Shown here piece by piece: positions 1-6,787 of a stretch of 23,014 nt of DNA. The position numbers were made by a program, and so were the translations under genes. This DNA is from JAHFUI01 sp041485905 (GTDB taxonomy: Bacteria > Acidobacteriota > Vicinamibacteria > Vicinamibacterales > CAVVIG01). The DNA is taken from positions 1 to 23,014 of the forward strand of contig JBGPKK010000066.1 of NCBI GenBank assembly GCA_041485905.1. The letters are read 5' to 3'. The notes under the pieces were generated by a model. It ran no database searches and was not told the DNA's origin. It worked only from the letters and a program-made list of their open reading frames with translations. The stretch's first letter is position 1, and every line of letters starts with the position of its first letter.

Positions 1-213
1 GCTCGTCGCGATGGTCATGACCTTCGACTCGTCGCGCCGGCCCTGCGACTCGGAGGCTTTGGCCACTTCGTCGTACGAGACGAACTTGGCCCACCCCTTC
101 TCGGACGCCACTTTCGTGAGCGCCGCGGTGAGGGTGGTCTTGCCGTGGTCGATGTGCCCGATCGTGCCCACGTTGACGTGCGGTTTACTGCGGTCGAATT
201 TTTCTTTGGCCAT
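1..213 (-). CDS. tuf: Elongation factor Tu, N-terminal 71 residues (cut by window edge)
   Basis: EF-Tu is the GTPase that delivers aminoacyl-tRNA to the ribosomal A site. The visible part starts MAKEKFDRSKPHVNVGTIGH and contains the P-loop GHIDHGKT at residues 19-26, so the family is certain. The ATG at 213-211 has a GAGG ribosome site about 9 bases upstream. The switch I region is odd: where most EF-Tu proteins read APEEKARGITI, this one reads ASESQGRRDESKVMTIATS. The Mg-coordinating Thr is kept but RGI is lost. Four tRNA genes lie directly upstream in the order found before E. coli tufB, so secE, nusG and rplK may follow outside the window (inference). The C-terminal part of the gene is not visible. 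Confidence 0.97.
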   Translation of the reverse strand, partial: MAKEKFDRSKPHVNVGTIGHIDHGKTTLTAALTKVASEKGWAKFVSYDEVAKASESQGRRDESKVMTIATS

Positions 214-238
214 ATCTGCGATCCTCGCCTGCGTGTGA

Positions 239-314
239 TGGAGCCGATGTCCAGGATTGAACTGGAGACCTCGTCCTTACCAAGGACGCGCTCTGCCAAC
301 TGAGCTACATCGGC
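239..314 (-). tRNA. tRNA-Thr (anticodon GGT)
   Basis: The minus strand folds as a full cloverleaf: acceptor GCCGATG pairs with CATCGGC, anticodon loop TTGGTAA gives GGT, the T-arm carries TTCAATC, and the 3' CCA is encoded (241-239). It is the last tRNA before tuf, 25 bases upstream of the tuf start, equivalent in place to E. coli thrT. Confidence 0.96.
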
Positions 315-462
315 AAACCTAGTCCGTGATGCGCAGTCGTCTGTGGTCCGCCTTCCGCCTCCGCCAAGGCTTCGGCGGACAAGTCGCGCTCGTCTAGCGA
401 ACACGCGTTCGGCTGGCCTGCCAGCCGTAGCCCGCTTTCGCGAAGCGTTCGCGGGCGAAGGC
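315..462. other. tRNA-Thr/tRNA-Gly spacer with two palindromic elements
   Basis: No gene is visible in this 148-base spacer between two tRNAs. It holds an imperfect palindrome bounded by GTCCGCC (346-352) and GGCGGAC (374-380), the same end sequence as the palindromes inside ispD and ispE. It also holds a compound hairpin element (411-465) that runs up to the tRNA-Gly CCA end. In an operon transcript both would be RNA hairpins between tRNAs and could guide processing (inference). Confidence 0.6.
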
Positions 463-465
463 TGG
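411..465. repeat. Compound hairpin element abutting the tRNA-Gly CCA end
   Basis: It contains two perfect hairpins. One is GGCTGG-CCTG-CCAGCC (411-426). The other is CGCGAA-GCG-TTCGCG (439-453), nested in a CCCGC...GCGGG stem (431-455). Flanks CCAGCCGTAG (421-430) and GCGAAGGCTGG (455-465) match flanks of the second element (608-654) with one mismatch each. The final TGG (463-465) is the encoded CCA of tRNA-Gly. This looks like a REP-type repeat; copies elsewhere cannot be tested here. Confidence 0.65.
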
Positions 466-537
466 AGCGGGAGACGGGGATCGAACCCGCGACCAACAGC
501 TTGGAAGGCTGTGACTCTACCACTGAGTTACTCCCGC
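463..537 (-). tRNA. tRNA-Gly (anticodon TCC)
   Basis: Acceptor GCGGGAG pairs with CTCCCGC, anticodon loop CTTCCAA gives TCC, the T-arm contains GGTTCGATCC, and CCA is encoded at 465-463. It is third in the tRNA-tuf operon and equivalent in place to E. coli glyT. Confidence 0.96.
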
Positions 538-607
538 CTTCGCGTCTCGCACCCTCACGCTCTCTCGGCGCTTCGGCGAGGCGAGCCCGCGCGCCGTTCA
601 TCCACCT

Positions 608-654
608 TGGCTTGCCCAGCCGAAGCTCGCGGCGGAGCCGCGAGCGAAGGTTGG
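608..654. repeat. Hairpin element abutting the tRNA-Tyr CCA end
   Basis: A perfect 9-bp stem with a 3-base loop, GCTCGCGGC-GGA-GCCGCGAGC, lies at 625-645. Flank CCAGCCGAAG (616-625) matches the tRNA-Gly element with one mismatch, as does GCGAAGGTTGG (644-654). The terminal TGG (652-654) is the encoded CCA of tRNA-Tyr, so the hairpin begins right after the mature tRNA 3' end, as in the tRNA-Gly spacer. The rest of this 114-base spacer (538-651) shows no gene. Confidence 0.65.
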
Positions 655-738
655 TGGCGAGGGAAGGACTCGAACCTTCGAAGCCACTAGGGCGACAGAT
701 TTACAGTCTGCTGCGTTTGACCGCTTCGCTACCTCGCC
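652..738 (-). tRNA. tRNA-Tyr (anticodon GTA)
   Basis: It is 87 bases long with a long variable arm, as expected for a class II tRNA. Acceptor GGCGAGG pairs with CCTCGCC, anticodon loop CTGTAAA gives GTA, and CCA is encoded at 654-652. It is second in the tRNA-tuf operon, equivalent in place to E. coli tyrU. Confidence 0.96.
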
Positions 739-786
739 GGCTGTGTGTGTGTATTGGAAACGCGATGTCTTCCCGAAAGCATCCGA

Positions 787-863
787 TGGAGCTGGCGAAG
801 GGATTCGAACCCCCGACCTGCTGATTACAAATCAGCTGCTCTACCGGCCTGAGCTACGCCAGC
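787..863 (-). tRNA. tRNA-Thr (anticodon TGT)
   Basis: Acceptor GCTGGCG pairs with CGCCAGC, anticodon loop TTTGTAA gives TGT, the T-arm contains GGTTCGAATCC, and CCA is encoded at 789-787. It is first in the tRNA-tuf operon, equivalent in place to E. coli thrU. Confidence 0.96.
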
Positions 864-874
864 ACAAAAGGTAA

Positions 875-903
875 ACTTTAGCACGACCTGTGCCACCGTG
901 CAA
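875..903 (-). promoter_or_regulatory. Candidate sigma-70-type promoter for the tRNA-tuf operon
   Basis: On the minus strand TTGCAC (903-898) is followed by a 17-base spacer and TAAAGT (880-875), 11 bases before the tRNA-Thr(TGT) 5' end. The -10 matches TATAAT at 4 of 6 bases; the -35 matches TTGACA at only the first three. The spacing and position between the rlmB stop and the first tRNA make it plausible that the tRNA-tuf operon has its own promoter. This is an inference from consensus only. Confidence 0.45.
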
Positions 904-920
904 GTCGTTGCCGGTCCGCG

Positions 921-1652
921 TTATGGACGAGGCGGCGGCTGCCCGTCCCGCTGCCGAACCGCCTCAAACAGGGCAATTCCGAGCGAAACCGAGACATTCA
1001 GGCTCTGAACGTGCCCGAGCATCGGAATCGACGCCACCCAGTCGCACCGCTCGCGCACCAGCCGACGTAAGCCGGAGCCCTCCCCACCCACCACGACCGC
1101 CGTCGGCAGCGTGTAATCGATCTGATCGTAGCGCGTGACACCGTCGCCGGCGAGCCCCACCGTCCAAACGCCGGCCGTTTTCAACGATTCGAGCGCGCGG
1201 GCAATGTTGACCACTTCCGCAATCTTGACGTGCGCCACGGCGCCGGCCGACGCTTTCGCCGCGGCGCCTCCAAGCGGCGCGGCCTGTCGCGACTGCCGCA
1301 CGACCCCGTCGGCCCCCGCAGCGTCGACGGTCCGCAGAATCGCGCCGAGATTGTGAGGATCCTCGATGCCGTCGAGGACCACGATCAGCGGCGCGCCGAC
1401 CGCTTGCACGATCAGATCTTCGACGGAGAAGGTGTCGCCGGCCCGGACGTCGGCCACGACGCCCTGGTGCGAGGCCCCGCGTGTCTCGCGATCCAGATCC
1501 GCCGCCCGCACGCGGCGAACCGCGATGCCGTTCTCCTCGGCCCGCCGCATGGCGGCGCTGATTCGATCGTCGGCGCGCGGCGCGACGCGGATCGCCGTCA
1601 CGCGCCCCGCGCGCAGGGCTTCGAGGACCGGGTTGATGCCGTAGATCAGCAT
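921..1652 (-). CDS. rlmB: 23S rRNA 2'-O-methyltransferase RlmB/TrmH family (SPOUT)
   Basis: It probably methylates the ribose of the conserved 23S rRNA guanosine (G2251 in E. coli) using SAM. The short N-terminal substrate-binding domain starts MLIYGINPVLEALRAG. All three SPOUT motifs follow: DPHNLGAILRT, VVGGEGSGL, and IPMLGHVQSLNVSVSLGIAL. These build the trefoil-knot SAM site. I chose the ATG at 1652. A longer frame reaches a TTG at 1700, but its extra residues (NHEDTKNTKHTQSP) are only translated CACGAAGA word repeat. The assignment to RlmB rather than another TrmH-family member rests on overall resemblance. gltX lies upstream on the same strand with 44 bases between its stop and this start. 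Confidence 0.9.
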   Translation of the reverse strand: MLIYGINPVLEALRAGRVTAIRVAPRADDRISAAMRRAEENGIAVRRVRAADLDRETRGASHQGVVADVRAGDTFSVEDLIVQAVGAPLIVVLDGIEDPHNLGAILRTVDAAGADGVVRQSRQAAPLGGAAAKASAGAVAHVKIAEVVNIARALESLKTAGVWTVGLAGDGVTRYDQIDYTLPTAVVVGGEGSGLRRLVRERCDWVASIPMLGHVQSLNVSVSLGIALFEAVRQRDGQPPPRP

Positions 1653-1664
1653 GAGCGGCGACTG

Positions 1665-1698
1665 CGTGTGCTTCGTGTTCTTCGTGTCTTCGTGATTC
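1665..1698. repeat. Word repeat (CACGAAGA type) at the gltX stop codon
   Basis: On the minus strand the unit CACGAAGA/CACGAAGAA recurs imperfectly as CACGAAGACACGAAGAACAC and onward. It begins two bases after the gltX TGA starts and runs to just before the rlmB ATG. No clear inverted partner is seen. It is one of a set of gene-end word repeats in this window, each using a different word. Confidence 0.75.
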
Positions 1699-3226
1699 AA
1701 GGGCGTTGATTGAGAGCTGCGACAAACGCCGTCGCGCGTTCGCGGCAGCCGAGAATCGGCGGCAGTCCGGCGTCGCGCGGCAGCTCGGCGCCCCGGTCGA
1801 TGGCGGGCACGACCAGATCGAGCTCGGGGCCTTCGGTGAGGCCGGTCAGCGCAATGCGGATGGGATGAAAGAGCTGCTTGCCCTTCTGCCCTGTCTGCGC
1901 TTTCACCTCGTTCGCCACGCTGCGGAACAGCTCGCGATCGAGCCGTGGCCGATGCGCCAGTTCGTCCGCGAGCGCGCGCGCCACCCGCTGCGGTCCATCG
2001 GCGCTCATCTCCTCCTGTACGCGCAAATCGGCCATCGCTTTCGCCGCGTCGTACTGGAACAACGACGTCAGCCGCCCCGGTATCTGATTGAGGCGGTCAA
2101 CCGATGCCGTGACCATGGGCATCGCCGACGCCAGAAAGTCCAGGCCGCGCCGATCCGGGTTCATCTCCAGGCCGGCCTGCCTGAAGTGCGGCACCGCCAG
2201 CTCCGCGATGCGCAGGGGGTCCGCCATCTTTAGATAATGTCGGTTCGCCCACGCGAGCTTCTCCTCGTCGAACACGCCGGCGCTTTGTCCGACCCGCTCG
2301 AGAGAGAAGCGACGCGCCAGCTCGTCGATCGGCAGCAGCTCGACATCGTCGCCGCCGGAGCGCCCGGCGGCCGGCCCGCGAGGAGACCAGCCGATCAGCG
2401 CGAGGTAGTTGACCAGCGCTTCCGGCAGATACCCCTTCGCGCGAAACTCCGCGATCGATGTCGCTCCGTGCCGCTTCGACAACGGGCCGTGATCGGGCCC
2501 CATCACCAGCGCCAGGTGCGCGAAGACGGGCGGCGTGAATCCGAGCGCCTCGTACATCAGAATCTGCCGCGGCGTATTCGAGATGTGGTCCTCTCCGCGC
2601 ACCACATGCGTCACATCCATCAACGCATCGTCAACGACGACCGCGAAGTTGTAGGCCGGCGTGCCGTCCGCGCGGACGATGATCGGATCGCCGATGACGT
2701 CAATCTGAAAGCGGACATCTCCGCGGACGACGTCCTGAAAGACGACGTCGCGATCGTCCGGCACGCGGAAACGAATCGCGGGGCGTTCACCGGCTGCGAT
2801 GCGCGCCAGCGCCTGTTCTTTCGCAAGCCGACGGCACGTGCCCGCGTACACGGCCGGGCGCCCTGCAGCGACCGCCGCCTGACGTTCGGCTTCGAGTTGA
2901 GCCATCGAGCAGAAGCAGTAGTAGGCATGATCGGCGGCCAGCAGCTCTTTGGCGTAGGACTCGTAGAGATGGAGCCGTTCCGACTGCCGATACGGACCGC
3001 ACGCGCCGCCGACATCGGGTCCCTCGTCCCACTCGAGACCGAGCCAGCGCAGGTCGCGCAGGATGGACGCCTCCGAATCGCGCGTCGAGCGGCCGGCGTC
3101 GCTGTCCTCGATGCGCACGATGAACGTCCCGCCGTTCCCGCGTGCGAGCAGCCAGTTGAAGAGCGCCGTGCGCGCGTTCCCGACGTGAAGTTGCCCTGTG
3201 GGGCTTGGTGCGAAGCGGACTCTCAT
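1697..3226 (-). CDS. gltX: Glutamyl-tRNA synthetase (class I)
   Basis: It charges tRNA-Glu with glutamate in the cytoplasm. The HIGH-type motif is in RFAPSPTGQLHVGNARTALF near residue 12. The catalytic domain continues through YNFAVVVDDALMDVTHVVRGEDHISNTPRQ. The KMSKS-type motif is LSKRHG within GPDHGPLSKRHGA. The C-terminal anticodon-binding region includes KAQTGQKGKQLFHPIRIALTG. The 509 residues fit the family (about 470-510). The start ATG at 3226 gives the canonical MRVRFAPSPTG. No strong ribosome site is visible in front of it. A tRNA-Gln is present in the window, but whether this enzyme also charges tRNA-Gln cannot be decided from sequence alone. ispDF lies upstream across a 161-base structured spacer. 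Confidence 0.97.
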   Translation of the reverse strand: MRVRFAPSPTGQLHVGNARTALFNWLLARGNGGTFIVRIEDSDAGRSTRDSEASILRDLRWLGLEWDEGPDVGGACGPYRQSERLHLYESYAKELLAADHAYYCFCSMAQLEAERQAAVAAGRPAVYAGTCRRLAKEQALARIAAGERPAIRFRVPDDRDVVFQDVVRGDVRFQIDVIGDPIIVRADGTPAYNFAVVVDDALMDVTHVVRGEDHISNTPRQILMYEALGFTPPVFAHLALVMGPDHGPLSKRHGATSIAEFRAKGYLPEALVNYLALIGWSPRGPAAGRSGGDDVELLPIDELARRFSLERVGQSAGVFDEEKLAWANRHYLKMADPLRIAELAVPHFRQAGLEMNPDRRGLDFLASAMPMVTASVDRLNQIPGRLTSLFQYDAAKAMADLRVQEEMSADGPQRVARALADELAHRPRLDRELFRSVANEVKAQTGQKGKQLFHPIRIALTGLTEGPELDLVVPAIDRGAELPRDAGLPPILGCRERATAFVAALNQRP

Positions 3227-3387
3227 TGTTTACTTTGTCGTGGGGCCCCACATCTCCAACGCGCCCGGGGCCCCACCCCCAGGCGCTCTCGCTCGCGCGT
3301 TAGCGCTCGCTCGGGCTCAAGGCTGTCACGACCTGTGCCTTCGCGCCTCACGGCGCCGGGCGTCAACGGCAACGACTCTCCGCTTAG
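3227..3387. repeat. ispDF-gltX spacer with GGGGCCCC palindromes, likely dispersed repeat
   Basis: No gene is seen in these 161 bases. They hold the perfect palindrome GTGGGGCCCCAC (3240-3251), a second GGGGCCCCAC copy (3267-3276), and a run of GCGCTCGCTCG-type words (about 3283-3318). The outer ends GTCGTG (3237-3242) and CACGAC (3327-3332) are inverted. As RNA it would be highly structured immediately before the gltX start. It may be a mobile or amplified intergenic repeat; it shows no obvious intrinsic terminator. Confidence 0.5.
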
Positions 3388-4581
3388 TCATCGGCTCCGC
3401 AGCAGCGCGATCGCGTGCGCCGCGATCGCCTCACCGCGGCCGACGGCGCCGACGCCTTCGTTCGTCTTGCCTTTGATACTGACCGAACCCGGCGCCACGC
3501 CGAGCGCGTGCGCGACGCGACTTCGCATCGCGTCGACATGCTCGCGGATCTTTGGTCGTTCGAGGATCACCGTCACATCCACGTTGCCGATCTCGAAGCC
3601 GTGCTCTGCCACCAGCCGAACGGCGCGCGCGAGCAGATCGAGGCTCGAGGCGTCTTTCCAGCGACGGTCTGAATCGGGAAAATGCTGACCGATGTTGCCC
3701 AGACACGCGGCGCCGAGAACCGCGTCGGTGATCGCATGGCAGACGACGTCCGCATCGGAGTGTCCGAGCGCGCCGCAATCAGACGGAATCGTCACGCCGC
3801 CCAGCACGAGTGGCCGTCCTGCGACCAGGCGGTGCAGGTCGTAACCGGTGCCGGCGCGAACCGTGGGTGCGGCCGTGGGGTCCCGAGCGATCGCTTCGGC
3901 AATCACGAGGTCGTCAGGCGTGGTGATCTTGATGTTCGACGGCTCGCCGTCGACAAGCCGGACTCTGTGGCCGGCGCGTTCGGCGAGCGCCGCTTCGTCG
4001 GTGGCGTCCAGGCCGTCGCGCGCGCCGGCGACGAGCGCGTCGCGCAGGATCGCGCGGCGAAACGCCTGCGGGGTTTGCGCCAGGAACACCAACTCGCGTG
4101 GGAGTGTTTGACGTACGTAGTGTCCGCCTGTAGGCGGACCAGGCGGACCCGACTGAACGTCGGCGAGCTTGACCGTGTCGCGCGCCTGCACGGCTGCCAG
4201 CGCCGCGCCAGACTCGGCAGCCGCCGCGATCGTGCGCGCGATCAAATCACCGCTCACGAACGGCCGTGCCGCGTCATGCACGACTACGAGGTCTGCTCGC
4301 TCTGACACGTCCCGGAATGCATTCGCCACCGAATCCTGCCGTCGCTCGCCCCCGACGACGATCCGCAGCGGCTTGGCGGTGCCGAGCAGGTAGTCGGGAG
4401 GATCGGCGGCGAGATCGGACGGCAGCGAGACCACCACCTCATCGATCGATGGATGAACGAGGAAGGCCGAGACGCTCCGCTCGAGGATCGGCCGTCCGCC
4501 GATCGACAGGAGCTGTTTCGGACGTGCGCCGCCGAACCGCTGCCCGCGGCCGCCGGCCGCGATGATCGCCGAGACAAACAT
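3388..4581 (-). CDS. ispDF: Bifunctional IspD-IspF (MEP pathway)
   Basis: The N-terminal half (about residues 1-225) is MEP cytidylyltransferase IspD, making CDP-ME from MEP and CTP. The C-terminal half (about 232-397) is MEcPP synthase IspF. IspD motifs are AIIAAGGRGQRFG, PKQLL, VVVHDAARPFV and RDTVK. IspF motifs are GTGYDLHRL with the D-x-H metal site, GALGHSDADVV, FPDSD and KGKTNEGVG. The ATG at 4581 gives MFVSAIIAAGG; a TTG four codons upstream is possible. Odd feature: the IspD loop after RDTVK is extended by GPPGPPTGGHYV (residues 145-156), encoded by an 18-base palindrome and a 9-base tandem duplication. plsC ends 19 bases upstream, so the two are probably co-transcribed. The third MEP enzyme, IspE, is encoded near 17 kb. 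Confidence 0.96.
   Translation of the reverse strand: MFVSAIIAAGGRGQRFGGARPKQLLSIGGRPILERSVSAFLVHPSIDEVVVSLPSDLAADPPDYLLGTAKPLRIVVGGERRQDSVANAFRDVSERADLVVVHDAARPFVSGDLIARTIAAAAESGAALAAVQARDTVKLADVQSGPPGPPTGGHYVRQTLPRELVFLAQTPQAFRRAILRDALVAGARDGLDATDEAALAERAGHRVRLVDGEPSNIKITTPDDLVIAEAIARDPTAAPTVRAGTGYDLHRLVAGRPLVLGGVTIPSDCGALGHSDADVVCHAITDAVLGAACLGNIGQHFPDSDRRWKDASSLDLLARAVRLVAEHGFEIGNVDVTVILERPKIREHVDAMRSRVAHALGVAPGSVSIKGKTNEGVGAVGRGEAIAAHAIALLRSR
4118..4149. repeat. Palindromic element inserted in frame in ispD
   Basis: GTCCGCCT-GT-AGGCGGAC (4122-4139) is a perfect 8-bp stem with a 2-base centre. It is followed by a tandem AGGCGGACC duplication (4132-4140, 4141-4149). The block GTAGTGTCCGCCT-NN-AGGCGGACCAG (4118-4143) also occurs, reversed, in ispE at 16939-16964. 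It encodes the extra GPPGPPTGGHYV in an IspD loop and keeps the frame open. Confidence 0.75.
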
Positions 4582-4600
4582 CGGGGGAGGCAAACCTCGA

Positions 4601-5389
4601 TTATACCGGCCCCCGCACTTCTACCTTTCCTTTCTGCAATCCTGCAATCCTTCCGTTCTGCAATTGCTCCACCGTCGCCGCCACGATGTCGTGAACGCGT
4701 TCGGCGAGCAGCCGCGCATCCTGAACCGTCGGCGCCTTGAGAACCGGCGGCTGAATCGGATCGTGAACGATCAGACTGACGTCTGCCGGCTCAGTCCGCA
4801 ACCGTCCTTTCGGCATCACCGCGCGCGTGCCGATGACCGCCACGGGAACGATCGGCAGCTGCGCCTCGATCGCAAGAAGAAAGCTGCCCGCCTTGAACTT
4901 CGCGACGTGACCGTCGCGGCTGCGCGTGCCTTCCGCGTAGACCATCAACGACGCTTCCGAAACCAGCGCCCTCCACCGCTTGAAAATTCCGGCCCGATCG
5001 GGATTCTGACGATCGACGAAGAGATGCTTGCCGCGTTTCAGATGCCAGCCCAGGACCGGAAATTTCGCCAGCGATTCCTTCGCGATGATGCGCAGCTGGT
5101 ACGGGAGCGACGAAAATATGACCGGCGTGTCGTAGTTGCTCTGGTGGTTCGAGACGAAGATGTAATTGCTGCCCCGCGTGATGCGACCGAGGCCCTCAAC
5201 CGTGACGCGGACCCCGGTCGTCTTGAGAATCAGCCACGACCACGCGCGCGCGCAGCCGTGCGCGAAGTAGCCGCGCCGATCGAACAGGCTCGACACGATG
5301 GAGATCGCGCCGAGCACGATGGTGTACACGGTGATGGTGGGGATGAGAAAGAACACCGTCCGCCACCAGTGATAGGGAGGAATTCTCAC
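4601..5389 (-). CDS. plsC: 1-acyl-sn-glycerol-3-phosphate acyltransferase (PlsC family)
   Basis: It acylates lysophosphatidic acid to phosphatidic acid at the inner membrane. A hydrophobic N-terminal segment (about residues 10-33, TVFFLIPTITVYTIVLGAIS) would anchor it. Acyltransferase motifs follow in order: NHQSNYD (NHx4D catalytic site), FVDR, EGTRSRDG, and PIVPVAVIG. The 262 residues fit the family. The start is GTG at 5389, and no strong ribosome site is seen. The last 22 residues (EQLQNGRIAGLQKGKVEVRGPV) are encoded by an ATTGCAG-type word repeat, so the natural C-terminus has probably been reshaped by the repeat. It heads the plsC-ispDF pair. Confidence 0.92.
   Translation of the reverse strand: MRIPPYHWWRTVFFLIPTITVYTIVLGAISIVSSLFDRRGYFAHGCARAWSWLILKTTGVRVTVEGLGRITRGSNYIFVSNHQSNYDTPVIFSSLPYQLRIIAKESLAKFPVLGWHLKRGKHLFVDRQNPDRAGIFKRWRALVSEASLMVYAEGTRSRDGHVAKFKAGSFLLAIEAQLPIVPVAVIGTRAVMPKGRLRTEPADVSLIVHDPIQPPVLKAPTVQDARLLAERVHDIVAATVEQLQNGRIAGLQKGKVEVRGPV
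4624..4666. repeat. Word repeat (ATTGCAG type) inside the 3' end of plsC
   Basis: On the minus strand ATTGCAGAACGGAAGG is followed by ATTGCAGG and ATTGCAGAAAGG, an imperfect 7-16 base repeat. It lies within coding sequence and ends about 20 bases before the plsC stop (4603-4601). It belongs to the same class as the other gene-end word repeats here, but is translated. Confidence 0.6.
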
Positions 5390-5460
5390 AATTTACAATT
5401 CGGAATTCGAAATTAGGAATGCGCACGAATTCATAATTCAGAATTGTAGATTGTAAATTG
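5390..5460. repeat. AT-rich word repeat with terminal inverted repeat
   Basis: CAATTTACAAT (5389-5399) and ATTGTAAATTG (5451-5461) are perfect 11-base inverted repeats. Between them are variants of GAATTC and GAATTATGAATT. The block fills the spacer between the 5462 gene stop and the plsC start, and is strikingly AT-rich against its GC-rich surroundings. It can fold into a nested hairpin. It starts at the third base after the upstream TGA. Confidence 0.8.
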
Positions 5461-5461
5461 A

Positions 5462-6787
5462 TCAGCGGTACTGAATCCTGATGCCGATGTCCTCGGGGTT
5501 CTTGGGCCGTCGGTAAACTGGCGGCCGGGTTAAGTTGCCTCCATCATCGCGACGGTTGGTGCCCAGGCTGTAGACCGTATAGCCTCCCGTTTCCTTCTTC
5601 ATCAGTAGAGACGCACCGGAGAATGGATCGATCGGAAGATCCGAGAGGTATGACGGCACAAGCGCTTGTAGCCTGTCAGGCGTCTGCTCGGCGTGATCTC
5701 GGCGATATCGCTCAATCGCGACGACGAGTCGCGCTGAACGAATGGTCGCTACTTGTTCTGCGTCGCCAGCGGTCTCTTGGTCGAGCACGTCACGCGCTGG
5801 CGACCCGGGAGCAGCGAAGCCGACGGGATCCAGGCCGACTGCGACCACTCGATCGATTCGCTCGGGCCAGGGCGCCTGGGCGGCCAGCAACAATCTCGAG
5901 AACACCTCAAGCTGCCGGTTCAACACGTGCGCGTTCCAGGGGCGCGCGATGACATCCTCCCAACGGGTAGACCCCCGCAGCAGTCCCGGCGCCACACCGA
6001 GTCGTGACGCAGCTTGGAGAACAAGCGCCCGCAGGTTGACGAGCCGTCGGGTCAGCCGGTCGTCATGGTCGAGCTCGGCCAGTGCCCCACCGACGCGTTC
6101 CAGCGCTCCCGGCAATGGCCGCGTTCTTTCGAGGACCAACTGCAGGTTGGATGCACCCCGTTGGGCCGAAAAGACCGAAAAGGCGCCACCGATCGCCCTC
6201 GTGAGACGCGTTGCCGTGTAAAACGAATCGAGCGCCTGATCGCCGTTGCCGTCGAGCGCCAGAAGCTCGGTCCGGAGACTGCTCAAGCGCTGAACGTTGA
6301 ACAGCTCGCCGGCGAGATACGAGGCGAGATCCGAGGAGGACCCTCCCGAGCCAAAACCCTCGAAGGGCAGCGAGGCCGCCCGATCGCCGAACGTCAGTGC
6401 GTCCCGATATCGGTCGAGCGTTGCGCGGAGGTCACTCACGAGATCGTCTGGCCAGATGCCTTCACGCTCGGCCGTGGCGACGCGGAGTCCGAAGTTACTC
6501 GGCCCGGCGCCGACGGACATCTCCCTTCCGAACCCGGACGCCAACGCGGCCGCCGCTCGATAGTACCGGGCGGACTCCGCAGCACCGCCCGTGAGCGGGT
6601 GGTAGATTTCCGGTCTGACAGGTTCGCCTTTGCGGGCGATCTCGTCGATGAATGCGCGCAGTCGGCGTGCTTCGATGTAATCCCATACAGAGTGGATTAC
6701 GAACGGCAAGAGCAGCGCGAACGCGACAAGAGACCACTTCAAGAATCGCGGCCGCACGAGCGGGCGCTTCCCCACGATATCAGTCAC
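5462..6787 (-). CDS. Membrane-anchored protein of unknown function with pseudopilin-like C-terminus
   Basis: I do not recognise a named family. One N-terminal transmembrane helix (WSLVAFALLLPFVIHSVWDY) follows a short Arg/Lys-rich stretch. A long helical, probably periplasmic region follows. The last about 70 residues (AIERYRRDHAEQTPDRLQAL, then PIDPFSGASL and YTVYSLGTNRRDDGG) resemble the C-terminal part of GspG-type pseudopilins and the similar domain of some uncharacterised Acidobacteriota and Planctomycetes proteins. I chose GTG at 6787: a GAGG site lies 9 bases upstream and it overlaps the anti-sigma stop by 8 bases. A GTG at 6802 would add five residues. It is third in a sigma / anti-sigma / membrane-protein operon, so it may be a target or sensor in that circuit (inference). 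Confidence 0.75.
   Translation of the reverse strand: MTDIVGKRPLVRPRFLKWSLVAFALLLPFVIHSVWDYIEARRLRAFIDEIARKGEPVRPEIYHPLTGGAAESARYYRAAAALASGFGREMSVGAGPSNFGLRVATAEREGIWPDDLVSDLRATLDRYRDALTFGDRAASLPFEGFGSGGSSSDLASYLAGELFNVQRLSSLRTELLALDGNGDQALDSFYTATRLTRAIGGAFSVFSAQRGASNLQLVLERTRPLPGALERVGGALAELDHDDRLTRRLVNLRALVLQAASRLGVAPGLLRGSTRWEDVIARPWNAHVLNRQLEVFSRLLLAAQAPWPERIDRVVAVGLDPVGFAAPGSPARDVLDQETAGDAEQVATIRSARLVVAIERYRRDHAEQTPDRLQALVPSYLSDLPIDPFSGASLLMKKETGGYTVYSLGTNRRDDGGNLTRPPVYRRPKNPEDIGIRIQYR

Noticed and set aside
2237..3688. 483-codon open frame on the plus strand
   Set aside because: It is antisense to gltX and ispDF, which have clear family motifs; its protein is Arg-rich with no recognisable domain, as expected for a shadow frame in GC-rich DNA.
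4600..4605. TATAAT on the minus strand before ispDF
   Set aside because: It overlaps the plsC stop codon and has no matching -35; the 19-base gap suggests co-transcription, so it is probably chance.
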